Assembly (NCBI GenBank): GCA_964435775.1 | Contig: CAYTAP010000048.1 | Location: forward strand, 1-25,945 | Length of the DNA: 25,945 bases | Origin: CAYTAP01 sp964435775 | GTDB taxonomy: Bacteria > Planctomycetota > Phycisphaerae > Tepidisphaerales > Tepidisphaeraceae | Direction: 5' to 3' | Shown: positions 1 to 6,696 of the stretch, in pieces | Numbering within the stretch: the first letter of the stretch is position 1 | Layout of the letters: each line of letters starts with the position of its first letter | Notes under the pieces: generated by a model | Seen by the model: only the letters and a program-made list of their open reading frames with translations | Database searches by the model: none | What the model was told of the DNA's origin: nothing | Made by a program: the position numbers and the translations under genes

Positions 1-534
1 CTTCAATTCCGCCCGCGTCGTCACGCGCAATTTCGCATCGAGGTTGCTGAGCGGCTCATCAAACAAAAACGCGGCCGGTTCGCGGACGATTGCGCGCCCC
101 ACCGCCACGCGCTGCCTTTGCCCGCCGGACAACGCCTTGGGCTTGCGCTCAAGCAGGTGCTCAATTTCGAGAATCTTGGCCGCCTCCCCCACCCGCTGCT
201 TGATCTCGGCCTTGGGCGTGCCGCGGAGTTTCAATCCGAATGCCATGTTTTTGTACACGGACATGTGCGGATAGAGCGCGTAGTTTTGAAAGACCATCGC
301 AATGTCGCGCCCCTTGGGGGGTACATCATTAACAATACGTTCGCCAATACGAATGGTTCCGCCGGATATTTCCTCCAGTCCCGCGACCATTCGCAGGGTC
401 GTGGATTTACCACATCCCGACGGGCCGACGAGCACGACGAACTCCCGATCCGCGACGGTCAGGTCGATGGAATCCACCGCTTTGACGCCGCCGGCGTACA
501 CCTTGGAAATTTTTTCGAGGGATACCTGTGCCAT
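1..534 (-). CDS. ABC transporter ATP-binding protein, MalK/UgpC-like (3' end outside window)
   Basis: This is the ATPase subunit of an ABC importer, which hydrolyses ATP on the cytoplasmic face to drive uptake. The frame opens with ATG at 534 and stays open to the window edge, giving 178 residues. Visible motifs are Walker A GPSGCGKS (37-44), the Q-loop in VFQNYALYPH (Gln83), the signature LSGGQ (135-139), Walker B FLFDE (156-160) and the D-loop SNLD (163-166). The NYALYPHMSVYKNMAFGLKL stretch is typical of the MalK/UgpC/MsmK group, which serves sugar and glycerol-phosphate importers. The missing C-terminal part would hold the rest of the nucleotide-binding domain and the regulatory TOBE/OB domain. 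No permease or binding-protein gene follows upstream, so the ATPase may be shared by several transporters, as MsmK-type proteins are. The ATPase family is certain; the substrate is unknown. Confidence 0.95.
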   Translation of the reverse strand, partial: MAQVSLEKISKVYAGGVKAVDSIDLTVADREFVVLVGPSGCGKSTTLRMVAGLEEISGGTIRIGERIVNDVPPKGRDIAMVFQNYALYPHMSVYKNMAFGLKLRGTPKAEIKQRVGEAAKILEIEHLLERKPKALSGGQRQRVAVGRAIVREPAAFLFDEPLSNLDAKLRVTTRAELK

Positions 535-590
535 AGTGGTTGCGGGATTGTACAGGAGGGAGGGGTCGCGTCAAAGGGGGCGGGAATAGT

Positions 591-735
591 GGGCAGTGTG
601 CGGTGGGCAGTGGGTGCGTTGTCAGTGGCGAGTGGCAAGTGGGAAGTGAGGAGTTGGAGGGCGACGGTCCCTCGCCGCCGTGGCGTTGCGGGAGCAACGC
701 CCTCCAAACTTCTCACTTACCACTTTCCACTAAAA
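591..735. repeat. Heptamer-period inverted arms around a double hairpin (locus i)
   Basis: The left arm has 7-base units such as GGGCAGT (591-597, 605-611), GGCGAGT (627-633), GGCAAGT (634-640) and GGGAAGT (641-647), with one 8-base slip near 619-626. The right arm has ACTTCTC (708-714), ACTTACC (715-721) and ACTTTCC (722-728). Bases 631-650 and 712-731 are inverted copies matching at 17 of 20 positions. The 54-base double hairpin sits exactly between the arms. Confidence 0.7.
654..707. repeat. 54-base double-hairpin element, copy 1
   Basis: The ends TTGGAGGGCG and CGCCCTCCAA are perfect inverted repeats. Inside are two adjacent hairpins. The second, GGCGTTGC-GGGA-GCAACGCC, pairs perfectly over 8 bp. 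The first is weaker, with a GGCGA/TCGCC stem. A second copy lies at 19425-19478. Confidence 0.8.
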
Positions 736-738
736 TAG

Positions 739-755
739 CAGGTTATTTTAACCAT
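739..755. promoter_or_regulatory. Palindromic operator-like site 1
   Basis: CAGGTTATTTTAACCAT is a near-palindrome of the form CAGGTT-N5-AACCTG, with two mismatches at its outer right end. Its centre is 20 bases from site 2, about two helical turns, so proteins on both would face the same side of the DNA. The regulator is not identified. Confidence 0.5.
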
Positions 756-758
756 GAG

Positions 759-775
759 CAGGTTAGAATAACCTG
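759..775. promoter_or_regulatory. Palindromic operator-like site 2
   Basis: CAGGTTAGAATAACCTG has perfect CAGGTT/AACCTG half-sites around a 5-base spacer, and TTA/TAA extends the symmetry inward. It is the most symmetric of the three sites. Confidence 0.55.
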
Positions 776-830
776 TTTACGTGTAACCACTGCCGCCAAA
801 CACGTTTACATCTTCTTCATGCCACAATGA

Positions 831-847
831 CAGGTTAAAACAACCTG
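831..847. promoter_or_regulatory. Palindromic operator-like site 3
   Basis: CAGGTTAAAACAACCTG has perfect half-sites like site 2. Its centre is 72 bases from that of site 2, roughly seven helical turns. It is the site nearest to the receiver-like gene that starts about 110 bases downstream. Confidence 0.55.
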
Positions 848-958
848 TGTCAATACAACGAGACGTTTGGGGTGGTGACAATTGTAACTTGTGGCCGATA
901 CACATCTTGAAGCGAATATCCTCGGGGGAATTTTCTTTGGCATGGTCTTCGTTAAGGG

Positions 959-1456
959 ATGGGCGTGAACCGTCCCGAAATAACCAGTTGTGTGTATCCG
1001 GTCGAACTTCGCACGCCGCCCGCGCCGGTGGCGCTGGACTTGGGCGTGTTGGGGGTTGGATTTGATCGGCCTAACGATTGGCCACGCCAACGGGCGATCT
1101 GCGTGCAAACCGGCGGGGATGCGATTCAGTGGCTTCGGATGATGCGATTTAACCTGGTCATGGTCGACGCGGCGTTGCACGACCCGCTGGCCAGGACATT
1201 CGCCCGAACGATGCGGGCGGCGCGGGCCGGGCAGAAGTGGGCGCTCGTGGGATGCGGAGTGGGACCAGAAATGGGCTCTGGAATCACGGCGGCGCAGGAG
1301 GTGGAGGCGAGGACGCTGGGGGCGCTGGCGGTTCTGGATGAGCTGCCGCCGTGGAGCGAGGTGGAGCGATTGCTGGAGGGGTCGAGAAAACGCATTGGCC
1401 GAGTAAGGCAACCACGTGCCCGACCGAGGGAGGCGGCGATGCGGAGATCCGATTGA
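959..1456 (+). CDS. Small protein with a degenerate receiver-like fold, function unknown
   Basis: I do not recognise the family with confidence. The protein is 165 residues. Its middle part alternates hydrophobic strands and helices like a response-regulator receiver: RAICVQTGGDAIQWLR, FNLVMVDAALHD, then ARTFARTMRAARAGQKWALVG and RTLGALAVLDELPPWSEVERLLE. VMVD sits where the phospho-acceptor Asp would be expected, but the conserved Lys near the end of the domain is not visible and no acidic pair is clear near the start. It would therefore be a degenerate, possibly phosphorylation-independent receiver. The C-terminus is Arg-rich. An in-frame GTG at 965 has AAGGGA five bases upstream and may be the true start instead of ATG 959. 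Codon use supports coding on this strand, and the antisense frame is Arg/His-rich in the manner of a shadow. Confidence 0.6.
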   Translation: MGVNRPEITSCVYPVELRTPPAPVALDLGVLGVGFDRPNDWPRQRAICVQTGGDAIQWLRMMRFNLVMVDAALHDPLARTFARTMRAARAGQKWALVGCGVGPEMGSGITAAQEVEARTLGALAVLDELPPWSEVERLLEGSRKRIGRVRQPRARPREAAMRRSD

Positions 1457-1479
1457 GTTCGTTTATGTGATTTTATCTT
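1453..1479 (+). promoter_or_regulatory. Possible sigma-70 promoter for the PEP-CTERM gene
   Basis: TTGAGT (1453-1458) and TATCTT (1474-1479) lie in an AT-rich island between two GC-rich genes. The 15-base spacing is shorter than the usual 17, so this is tentative. Confidence 0.25.
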
Positions 1480-1527
1480 GTGTCGAATGTTTTTGTATTT
1501 GAGTCACCTTCTATAGGGAGATGGGTT

Positions 1528-2358
1528 ATGTTCAGTAAGAAGTATGCAATCGTGTGTGCCGCCGCGGCGGCCTTTGCCCTGCCTATGGTCACCAACCAGT
1601 CCGCCAGCGGTGCGGCGACCTGGGATGCGTTTGTTGTTCGCAATGGCAGTGACGTCAATGCGACCGCGCCAATCATTACCCAAAACGGCGCCAATGGCGT
1701 GAGCGCCTCCATCTGGATTGGCAGCCAGAAGGCAGCGTTTGGGACCGACTATTTCAATGGTCAGGCCTTGGGGGATGTGACGAAAGTCTCATATACACGG
1801 ACGGACAGCGGCAGCACAACCACGTCGCCATACATCAACATCTGGGTCACCGATGGCACCAACTATGCCGTGATCGCGCCGCACTCCACCACGACTGGCG
1901 GCGCCAACCCGAGTTTTGGTGGCGTTCAACCAGATATCAGCGGCAATAATGTGAACGGTCTGTCTCTCCAGACACTCGGATTCAGTGTCTATGAAAACTC
2001 CAAAGGTTCAGACTTTAGCTGGATTCATGCGGGTGCCATTGTACCCAACGGTTCTGCAGTCCTCGTCGATTCCAACAACAGCAATGCATACTTCACTTTG
2101 GCCGATATCAGCAACCTGACCGTTGAGAATCCAAATGACCCAGGCTCCGGCTCATCCTGGACAGGCGGCAGTGGCGCCGCGAAAGGGACCAATGGGTTCG
2201 CAATCCTGTTCGGCGAGATTCAAGCCGACGGGAACGGCGACGCCATCCCCTATGTGCTGAGCAACATCACAGTCGTCCCAGAACCGAGCGCCCTCGGCCT
2301 GGTCGGCCTGGCCGGGCTGGCGCTGCTGGCTCGTCGGAGCAGGCGGGTTACGGCTTAA
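1528..2358 (+). CDS. PEP-CTERM domain exported protein
   Basis: This is an exported protein of 276 residues with a C-terminal PEP-CTERM sorting signal. Residues 1-30 form a signal peptide: Lys-Lys, an Ala-rich hydrophobic core, and a likely cleavage near SASGA-A. The mature part is rich in Ser, Thr, Asn and Gly and in beta-strand-like stretches, with no catalytic motif I recognise. The C-terminus has VPEPS (250-254), then a Gly/Leu/Ala hydrophobic segment and an Arg-rich end (LLARRSRR). This is the tripartite signal recognised by exosortase systems, known to anchor or release surface and extracellular-matrix proteins. The start is ATG 1528, because AGGGAG (1515-1520) lies seven bases upstream and the signal peptide then begins correctly; an upstream in-frame start at 1480 would spoil it. 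The gene is monocistronic and ends at a strong terminator. The sorting class is secure; the function is unknown. Confidence 0.92.
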   Translation: MFSKKYAIVCAAAAAFALPMVTNQSASGAATWDAFVVRNGSDVNATAPIITQNGANGVSASIWIGSQKAAFGTDYFNGQALGDVTKVSYTRTDSGSTTTSPYINIWVTDGTNYAVIAPHSTTTGGANPSFGGVQPDISGNNVNGLSLQTLGFSVYENSKGSDFSWIHAGAIVPNGSAVLVDSNNSNAYFTLADISNLTVENPNDPGSGSSWTGGSGAAKGTNGFAILFGEIQADGNGDAIPYVLSNITVVPEPSALGLVGLAGLALLARRSRRVTA

Positions 2359-2379
2359 TTTTCGTCCAACTCCACTCTC

Positions 2380-2418
2380 ACCCGCCGATTCGGGAATACC
2401 GGATTGGCGGGTTTTTTT
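2380..2418 (+). terminator. Rho-independent terminator after the PEP-CTERM gene
   Basis: The left arm ACCCGCCGATTCGG (2380-2393) pairs with CCGGATTGGCGGGT (2399-2412) through 14 positions, two of them G-U, around a GAATA loop. A run of seven T follows (2412-2418). It lies 21 bases after the stop codon. Confidence 0.9.
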
Positions 2419-2464
2419 GCTTGGGGCTTGAGCGGGGCATAAGATGGGGGACCAGGAGAGCTTT

Positions 2465-2710
2465 ATGCGGTATACCGTCATACTCGAGCCGACCCGGGAG
2501 GCCGCGCGGCCTGGGTGGTATTATGCCCACGTTCCGTCGCTGGACCTGACCACGCACGGGCTGGGCGTGGAGGGGGCGCTGGCGGCGGCCAGGGAATTGG
2601 TCAGTGGGTGGATCGCTGAGCGTGTGGCGCATGGGGAGGAGATTCCGCCGGCTTCCGAGGATTTAGTCACCCAGATCGAGGTTGGCAACGATGCCGTACA
2701 CGCCGCGTGA
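2465..2710 (+). CDS. hicB: HicB-like antitoxin
   Basis: This is the predicted antitoxin of a type II HicA/HicB toxin-antitoxin pair, which neutralises the adjacent HicA RNase by direct binding. The protein has 81 residues and the HicB partner fold: MRYTVILEPTREA, GWYYAHVPSLDLTTHGLGVEGALAAARELVSGWIAE, the usual beta-strand, G-x-T-x-E-A-like turn and helix. It ends shortly after this domain, so no separate DNA-binding HTH or ribbon-helix-helix is present, as in short HicB proteins. ATG 2465 is chosen because AGGAG lies seven bases upstream (2453-2457); an in-frame ATG at 2444 has no good site. It precedes hicA and overlaps it by 20 bases, implying translational coupling. Identification is good. 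Whether the pair is active cannot be judged from sequence. Confidence 0.85.
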   Translation: MRYTVILEPTREAARPGWYYAHVPSLDLTTHGLGVEGALAAARELVSGWIAERVAHGEEIPPASEDLVTQIEVGNDAVHAA

Positions 2711-2897
2711 AATCGTGGCGCGATTGAAGCGGGCGGGCTTCGAAGCGGTTCGGCAATCCGGTTCGCATCAATTCCTTCGCCACCGTGACGGGCGGCTGAC
2801 GTTCGTCGCCATGCATCGCAAGGATGTGCCGCTCGGCACATTGCGCAAGATTTTGAAGCAAGCCAGGATAACGGAACGTGAATTCCGCGATCTTTAA
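2691..2897 (+). CDS. hicA: HicA-like mRNA interferase toxin
   Basis: This is the predicted toxin of the pair. HicA proteins are small double-stranded-RNA-binding-fold enzymes that cleave mRNA during translation. The 68-residue protein is of typical length and shows the family signature: TPREIVARLKRAGFEAVRQ, then SGSHQFLRH with the catalytic His, then the strand and MHRKDVPLGTLRKILKQA. The start is ATG 2691, with GAGG at 2678-2681 nine bases upstream; a TTG three codons earlier is possible. The gene overlaps the end of hicB by 20 bases. Toxin second is the reverse of the classical hicA-hicB order, but this order is found in many short HicB/HicA pairs. No frame damage is visible. Confidence 0.9.
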   Translation: MPYTPREIVARLKRAGFEAVRQSGSHQFLRHRDGRLTFVAMHRKDVPLGTLRKILKQARITEREFRDL

Positions 2898-2926
2898 ACG
2901 GCATATGGGGTTGGGCGTGAGAAAAC

Positions 2927-2945
2927 ATGGGCGGGACGCCCATGC
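2927..2945. repeat. Short perfect palindrome CATGGGCG-GGA-CGCCCATG
   Basis: An 8-bp perfect stem with a 3-base loop lies in the 172-base gap between hicA and addB. From memory, such CATGGGCG hairpins recur between genes in planctomycete-type genomes and give spurious peptides containing GRDAHAT. No second copy is visible in this window. The rest of the gap shows nothing I can name. Confidence 0.55.
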
Positions 2946-3069
2946 CACGCCGGAGCAGAAGCCGCGCATGCCACGTCCATTGCGTGCCGGCGGTCTCCGA
3001 ACGCAGCAGGCATCCATTGATTGGCGGATGGCGTACCGAAGGTCGGAGGCGAATACGAGAGGGTGAGCC

Positions 3070-6000
3070 ATGGGCGTGCGATTTGTCATTGGGCGAGCGG
3101 GGAGCGGGAAGAGCCGGCGGTGTTTGGACTTGATCGAGGGGGAGCTGCGGGCTCGGCCGATGGGGACGCCGATCTTTTGGATCCTGCCGCGGCAGGCGAC
3201 GTTTCAGGCGGAACGCGAGTTGTTGTGTCGGCCGGGGCTGGGGGGGTATGTGCGGGCACGGGTGACGTCATTTGACCACTTGGGGCAGATGCTGCTCGAC
3301 GGGAGCGCGTCGGGGGCGACGCAGCAGGTGACGCGGCTGGGGCGGCAGATGGTCCTGGGACATTTGCTGCGAATGCACGAGGGGGAATTGAAACATTTTC
3401 AAAGCGTGGCGCGTCAGCCGGGCCTGGCGGCGCAGTTGGATGCGACGTTCGCGGAGTTTGAACGATCGGGCAAGGGGGCGGGGGATTTGCAACAGGTGCT
3501 CGACGGGCTGGGGGATGATGGGCGGGACTTTTCGCCGGAATTGCCGGCGAAGGTGCGCGATCTTCATTTGATCCATCAAACGTACACAAGCTATCTCGGC
3601 CAAGAGCGGATCGACCCGCGGCGGCGGATGGATCGGGTGCTGGAATCAATCGCGTCTTGCGAACACCTGCGCGTGGCGGATGTGTATGTCGATGGGTTCA
3701 ATACATTCACCGATTATGAGCGGCGGGTGCTCGTGGGGATGGCGAACTGCTGCCGGAGGATGGAGGTGACGGTACTTATGGATCCGGACAGCCCGGTGGC
3801 GGCGGATGTGCATCGGCTGCCGGAGGAATTGGGGCTGTTTCATCAGACGGAGCGGATGTTTCGAAGCCTGTGGTTCGCGATGTCGTCGGCGGGCGTCCCG
3901 ATGGAGGAGATGGTCAGGCTGAGGGCGCCAAGACGGTTTGAGGAGGAGGTGCTGGGGCGGATTGAGAGGGAGTGGGACCAGGGGGAGAGCGATGCGAGGT
4001 CGCCGACTACTTTAAGCGGCGGGAAGACCCCCTCCCCTGCCCTCCCCCGGGATACCGTGGGAGGGGGACAGAGGCATAGCACCGACGGGGCAAATGCAAC
4101 GTTGTCGGCAACGCTCGTGCATTCGCCGCATAAAGACGCGGTGGCGCTCGTTGAGGCGGCGGACCGGCGGCTGGAGGTGGATGCGGCGGCTCGCCGGGTG
4201 CTGGAATGGGTTCACCAAGGGATGCGGTTGCGTGAGATCGCAATCATCACGCGGCGACTGGAGGATTATCAGGAATTGATCGACGCGAGTTTTGCAGAAC
4301 ATGGGATCGCGTTTTTCGTGGATCGCCGTCGGACGGCGATGCATCATCCGCTGCTTCAGTTCATTCGCGCGGTGTTCGAGATCGTGGTGAAGAATTGGCC
4401 TCACGAGGCGGCGATGGCGCTGCTCAAGAGCGGGCTGGGCGGCGTGAGCCAGAATGAGGCGGATGAGATCGAAAATTATGTCCTGCTGCACGGAATCCGC
4501 GGGGCGGCGTGGGCTTCGGATGCGCCATGGACCTATGTGAGATCGATCCGCCGACGGGAAGATGAGGATCCCGCGGTCGCCTCGCAAAAAGCCGCGGCGG
4601 CGCGTGTCGATGGGCTGCGACGGCGCGTGGTGGATGCGATGACGCCTTTCATCAATGCGGTTGCGGCCGCGCGGGCGATGACGGTGCGCGAGGTGGTTGA
4701 AGCGCTGTTCGCGCTCTTTGAGCGGATGGAGGTTCGGCGCACGCTGAGCGAGTGGATGCGGTCGGCGGAGGAGGCGGGGGAGTTTGAAACGCGGGCGGAG
4801 CATGAGCAGGTGTGGGTCGAGGCGGTGGCGCTGTTTGAGCAGATGGTGGACCTGCTTGGAACCGAAGCGATGGGCCTCGAGGATTTTGTGACGGTTTTGG
4901 AAACGGGGCTTGAGCAATTTGATCTGGCGTTGACGCCGCCGACGCTCGACCAGGTGCTGGTTGGGCAGGTGGATCGGACGCGGGCGACGGGGATCAGGGG
5001 TGTGATTGTGCTGGGGATGAACGAGGGGGAGTTCCCCCGATTGCCGCGAGAGGACACGATTCTCAATGACCGGGATCGCCAGGCGCTGGAGGAGCGGCAG
5101 ATGCGGATCGACCCGGAAACCGAGCGGCGGCTGCTCGATGAAAACCTGCTGGGTTATCTGGCGATGACGCTCGGATCGCAGAAGTTGTGTGTAATGCGGG
5201 CGACATCGGATGATCGGGGTCGGCCGACGGCGCCGAGCGCATTTTGGAGTCGGCTGCGGGGAATCGTTCCTGAAGCGCCGATTGATGCGATTCCGCGCGG
5301 CGCCGGGCGACTTGCGGAGAACGTCGGCACGCCCAGGCAACTGGTCACGGGGTTGATGAACTGGGTCCGCGATGAATCCACGGCGGTCAGTGGGGATGAA
5401 GAGGGGAATGAGCGGGGCGCATGGGGGGCGTTGTATCAGTGGTTTGCGCGGTGGCCGCGTGATGAGGGGGCGGTGGATCGGATTCGGGACAAGGCGTGGG
5501 GGGCGTTGTCGTATCGGAATGAGGCAACGCTGACGCCGCAGACGACCGGGGAGCTGTTCGCTTCGCCGCTCACCGCGAGCGTGGCGCAGGTGGAGACGTT
5601 TGCCACGTGCCCGTTCAAGCACTTTGCGCGATACGGGTTGTCGCTTCGAGAACGCGAAGAGCAGGAGGTGACGCGGCTGGATTTGAGCCGGCTGTATCAT
5701 GACATCCTGGCGCGCCTGGTCCGGGAGATGCTGCTCCAGCGAAAGGACTGGTCGGAGTTGCCGGTGGAAGTCACCGATGAGTTGATCGTGCGCTATGCCC
5801 GAGATGTGGGGGAAGCGCTGAAGAACGAGTTGATGCTGAGCAGCGCGCGGAACCAGTACCTGCTCACGCGGATTGAAAAGACGCTGGAGGAGGTTGTGGC
5901 GCATCAGCGGGCGGCGGCGGCGCGGGGGACGTTCCGGCCGGCGTTTGTGGATGTTCAATTTGGACTGGACAAGCGGCTGGCATCGTATCGCCTGGCGACA

Positions 6001-6696
6001 CCTGGCGGGCGCGAACTGCTCCTGGAAGGAAAGATTGACCGCGTGGACACCACCGCGCGAGACGGGGCGTTCGCCATTCTCGACTACACGCTCAGCGGCA
6101 GTTCGCTGTCGCTGGAGCGCGTTTATCACGGCATCTCTCTGCAATTGCTGACGTATCTGCTGGTCATGCAGGCGAATGGGAAAAACCTCGTCGGGAAGGA
6201 ATTGACGCCGGCGGCCGCGTTTTATCTGCAACTGCTCCGCAAGATTGAGAAGGTGAATCACCCGTCCGAGTCACTGGCGCCGGATGATCCCAATTTTGAG
6301 CTGCGCGTGAAGCCGAGGGGGCTGTTCGATGCCCGATATCTTCCATCGCTGGACAGTGAACTGACGAGCGGCGCCTCTGACGTGGTCAGCGCGTATGTGA
6401 CCAAGGACGGACGGCTGGGACGCCTGGCGTCGACGGATGCCGGGGACGCCGAGGCGTTCGTCGGACTGATGCGGCATGTCGAAGCGACGCTGGGGCAACT
6501 GGGGGACCAGATGCTCAGCGGCGACATATCCGTCCACCCCTACCGGCTGGGAAAGATGACGCCGTGCGAGCACTGCGAGTTTCGCGCCGTGTGCCGGTTT
6601 GATGCGGCGATCAACAACTATCATTTTCTGAAAAAGATGCGACGCGATGAAGTGCTCGATGAAGTTCGAGCGAAGGGGGACGACGATGAAAGCTGA
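3070..6696 (+). CDS. addB: AddB subunit of the AddAB helicase-nuclease
   Basis: AddB is the second subunit of AddAB, which resects double-strand breaks and loads RecA. It carries an inactive helicase-like core, an iron-sulfur staple and a nuclease domain. The 1208-residue protein begins MGVRFVIGRAGSGKS, with Walker A at 8-15. A helicase motif equivalent VLGMNEGEFP lies at 647-656. Iron-sulfur cysteines are Cys847 (ATCPFKHF) and Cys1166, Cys1169, Cys1175 (CEHCEFRAVC), with the expected C...C-X2-C-X5-C spacing. The nuclease domain has KID (Asp990) and then ILDYTLSG (Asp1005, Tyr1006, Thr1007), followed by VYHGISLQLLTYLL. The DYK lysine of the PD-(D/E)XK motif is thus replaced by Thr, one base from AAG, so this nuclease may be inactive. 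Residues about 314-340 are encoded by a G+C-rich palindromic insert. addA follows with an 11-base overlap. The family assignment is firm. Confidence 0.95.
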   Translation: MGVRFVIGRAGSGKSRRCLDLIEGELRARPMGTPIFWILPRQATFQAERELLCRPGLGGYVRARVTSFDHLGQMLLDGSASGATQQVTRLGRQMVLGHLLRMHEGELKHFQSVARQPGLAAQLDATFAEFERSGKGAGDLQQVLDGLGDDGRDFSPELPAKVRDLHLIHQTYTSYLGQERIDPRRRMDRVLESIASCEHLRVADVYVDGFNTFTDYERRVLVGMANCCRRMEVTVLMDPDSPVAADVHRLPEELGLFHQTERMFRSLWFAMSSAGVPMEEMVRLRAPRRFEEEVLGRIEREWDQGESDARSPTTLSGGKTPSPALPRDTVGGGQRHSTDGANATLSATLVHSPHKDAVALVEAADRRLEVDAAARRVLEWVHQGMRLREIAIITRRLEDYQELIDASFAEHGIAFFVDRRRTAMHHPLLQFIRAVFEIVVKNWPHEAAMALLKSGLGGVSQNEADEIENYVLLHGIRGAAWASDAPWTYVRSIRRREDEDPAVASQKAAAARVDGLRRRVVDAMTPFINAVAAARAMTVREVVEALFALFERMEVRRTLSEWMRSAEEAGEFETRAEHEQVWVEAVALFEQMVDLLGTEAMGLEDFVTVLETGLEQFDLALTPPTLDQVLVGQVDRTRATGIRGVIVLGMNEGEFPRLPREDTILNDRDRQALEERQMRIDPETERRLLDENLLGYLAMTLGSQKLCVMRATSDDRGRPTAPSAFWSRLRGIVPEAPIDAIPRGAGRLAENVGTPRQLVTGLMNWVRDESTAVSGDEEGNERGAWGALYQWFARWPRDEGAVDRIRDKAWGALSYRNEATLTPQTTGELFASPLTASVAQVETFATCPFKHFARYGLSLREREEQEVTRLDLSRLYHDILARLVREMLLQRKDWSELPVEVTDELIVRYARDVGEALKNELMLSSARNQYLLTRIEKTLEEVVAHQRAAAARGTFRPAFVDVQFGLDKRLASYRLATPGGRELLLEGKIDRVDTTARDGAFAILDYTLSGSSLSLERVYHGISLQLLTYLLVMQANGKNLVGKELTPAAAFYLQLLRKIEKVNHPSESLAPDDPNFELRVKPRGLFDARYLPSLDSELTSGASDVVSAYVTKDGRLGRLASTDAGDAEAFVGLMRHVEATLGQLGDQMLSGDISVHPYRLGKMTPCEHCEFRAVCRFDAAINNYHFLKKMRRDEVLDEVRAKGDDDES
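4010..4076. repeat. Palindromic repeat-like insert within addB
   Basis: CCCCCTCCC (4029-4037) is the inverse of GGGAGGGGG (4060-4068), in a Pro/Gly-coding stretch unlike the rest of addB. It encodes roughly residues 314-336 (SGGKTPSPALPRDTVGGG), with no stop codon and no frame break. It looks like an intergenic repeat that entered a permissive loop in frame. Confidence 0.5.
6673..6680 (+). promoter_or_regulatory. Ribosome binding site for addA, inside addB
   Basis: AAGGGGGA lies five bases before ATG 6686, within the last codons of addB. It decides for ATG 6686 over the in-frame ATGs at 6647 and 6659, and supports coupled translation of the two subunits. Confidence 0.7.

Larger units (their letters stand above)
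535..958. other. 424-base intergenic region with repeat composite and palindrome cluster
   Basis: No convincing gene lies here. Short open frames exist, but their translations are low-complexity products of the repeats. From left to right it holds a G-rich 7-base-period array (591-654), a 54-base double hairpin (654-707), the inverted counterpart of the array (708-735), and three CAGGTT palindromes (739-755, 759-775, 831-847). A roughly 110-base leader without obvious structure then precedes the next gene. An ACGTGT/ACACGT inverted pair lies between the second and third palindromes. Confidence 0.6.

Noticed and set aside
118..738. Plus-strand frame at the left edge
   Set aside because: The minus strand carries a perfect ABC ATPase with all motifs; this frame runs into the repeat region.
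806..1411. Minus-strand frame opposite the receiver-like gene
   Set aside because: It is an Arg/His/Pro-rich shadow; the plus-strand frame has hydrophobic alternation and better codon use.
2444..2464. Upstream start for hicB at ATG 2444
   Set aside because: It has no ribosome binding site, while AGGAG stands seven bases before ATG 2465, where the family's start lies.
4012..6261. Long antisense open frame (749 codons) across addB
   Set aside because: It is rich in Arg, His, Pro and Gln, has no recognisable domain, and mirrors the GC-rich codons of addB. It is a shadow.
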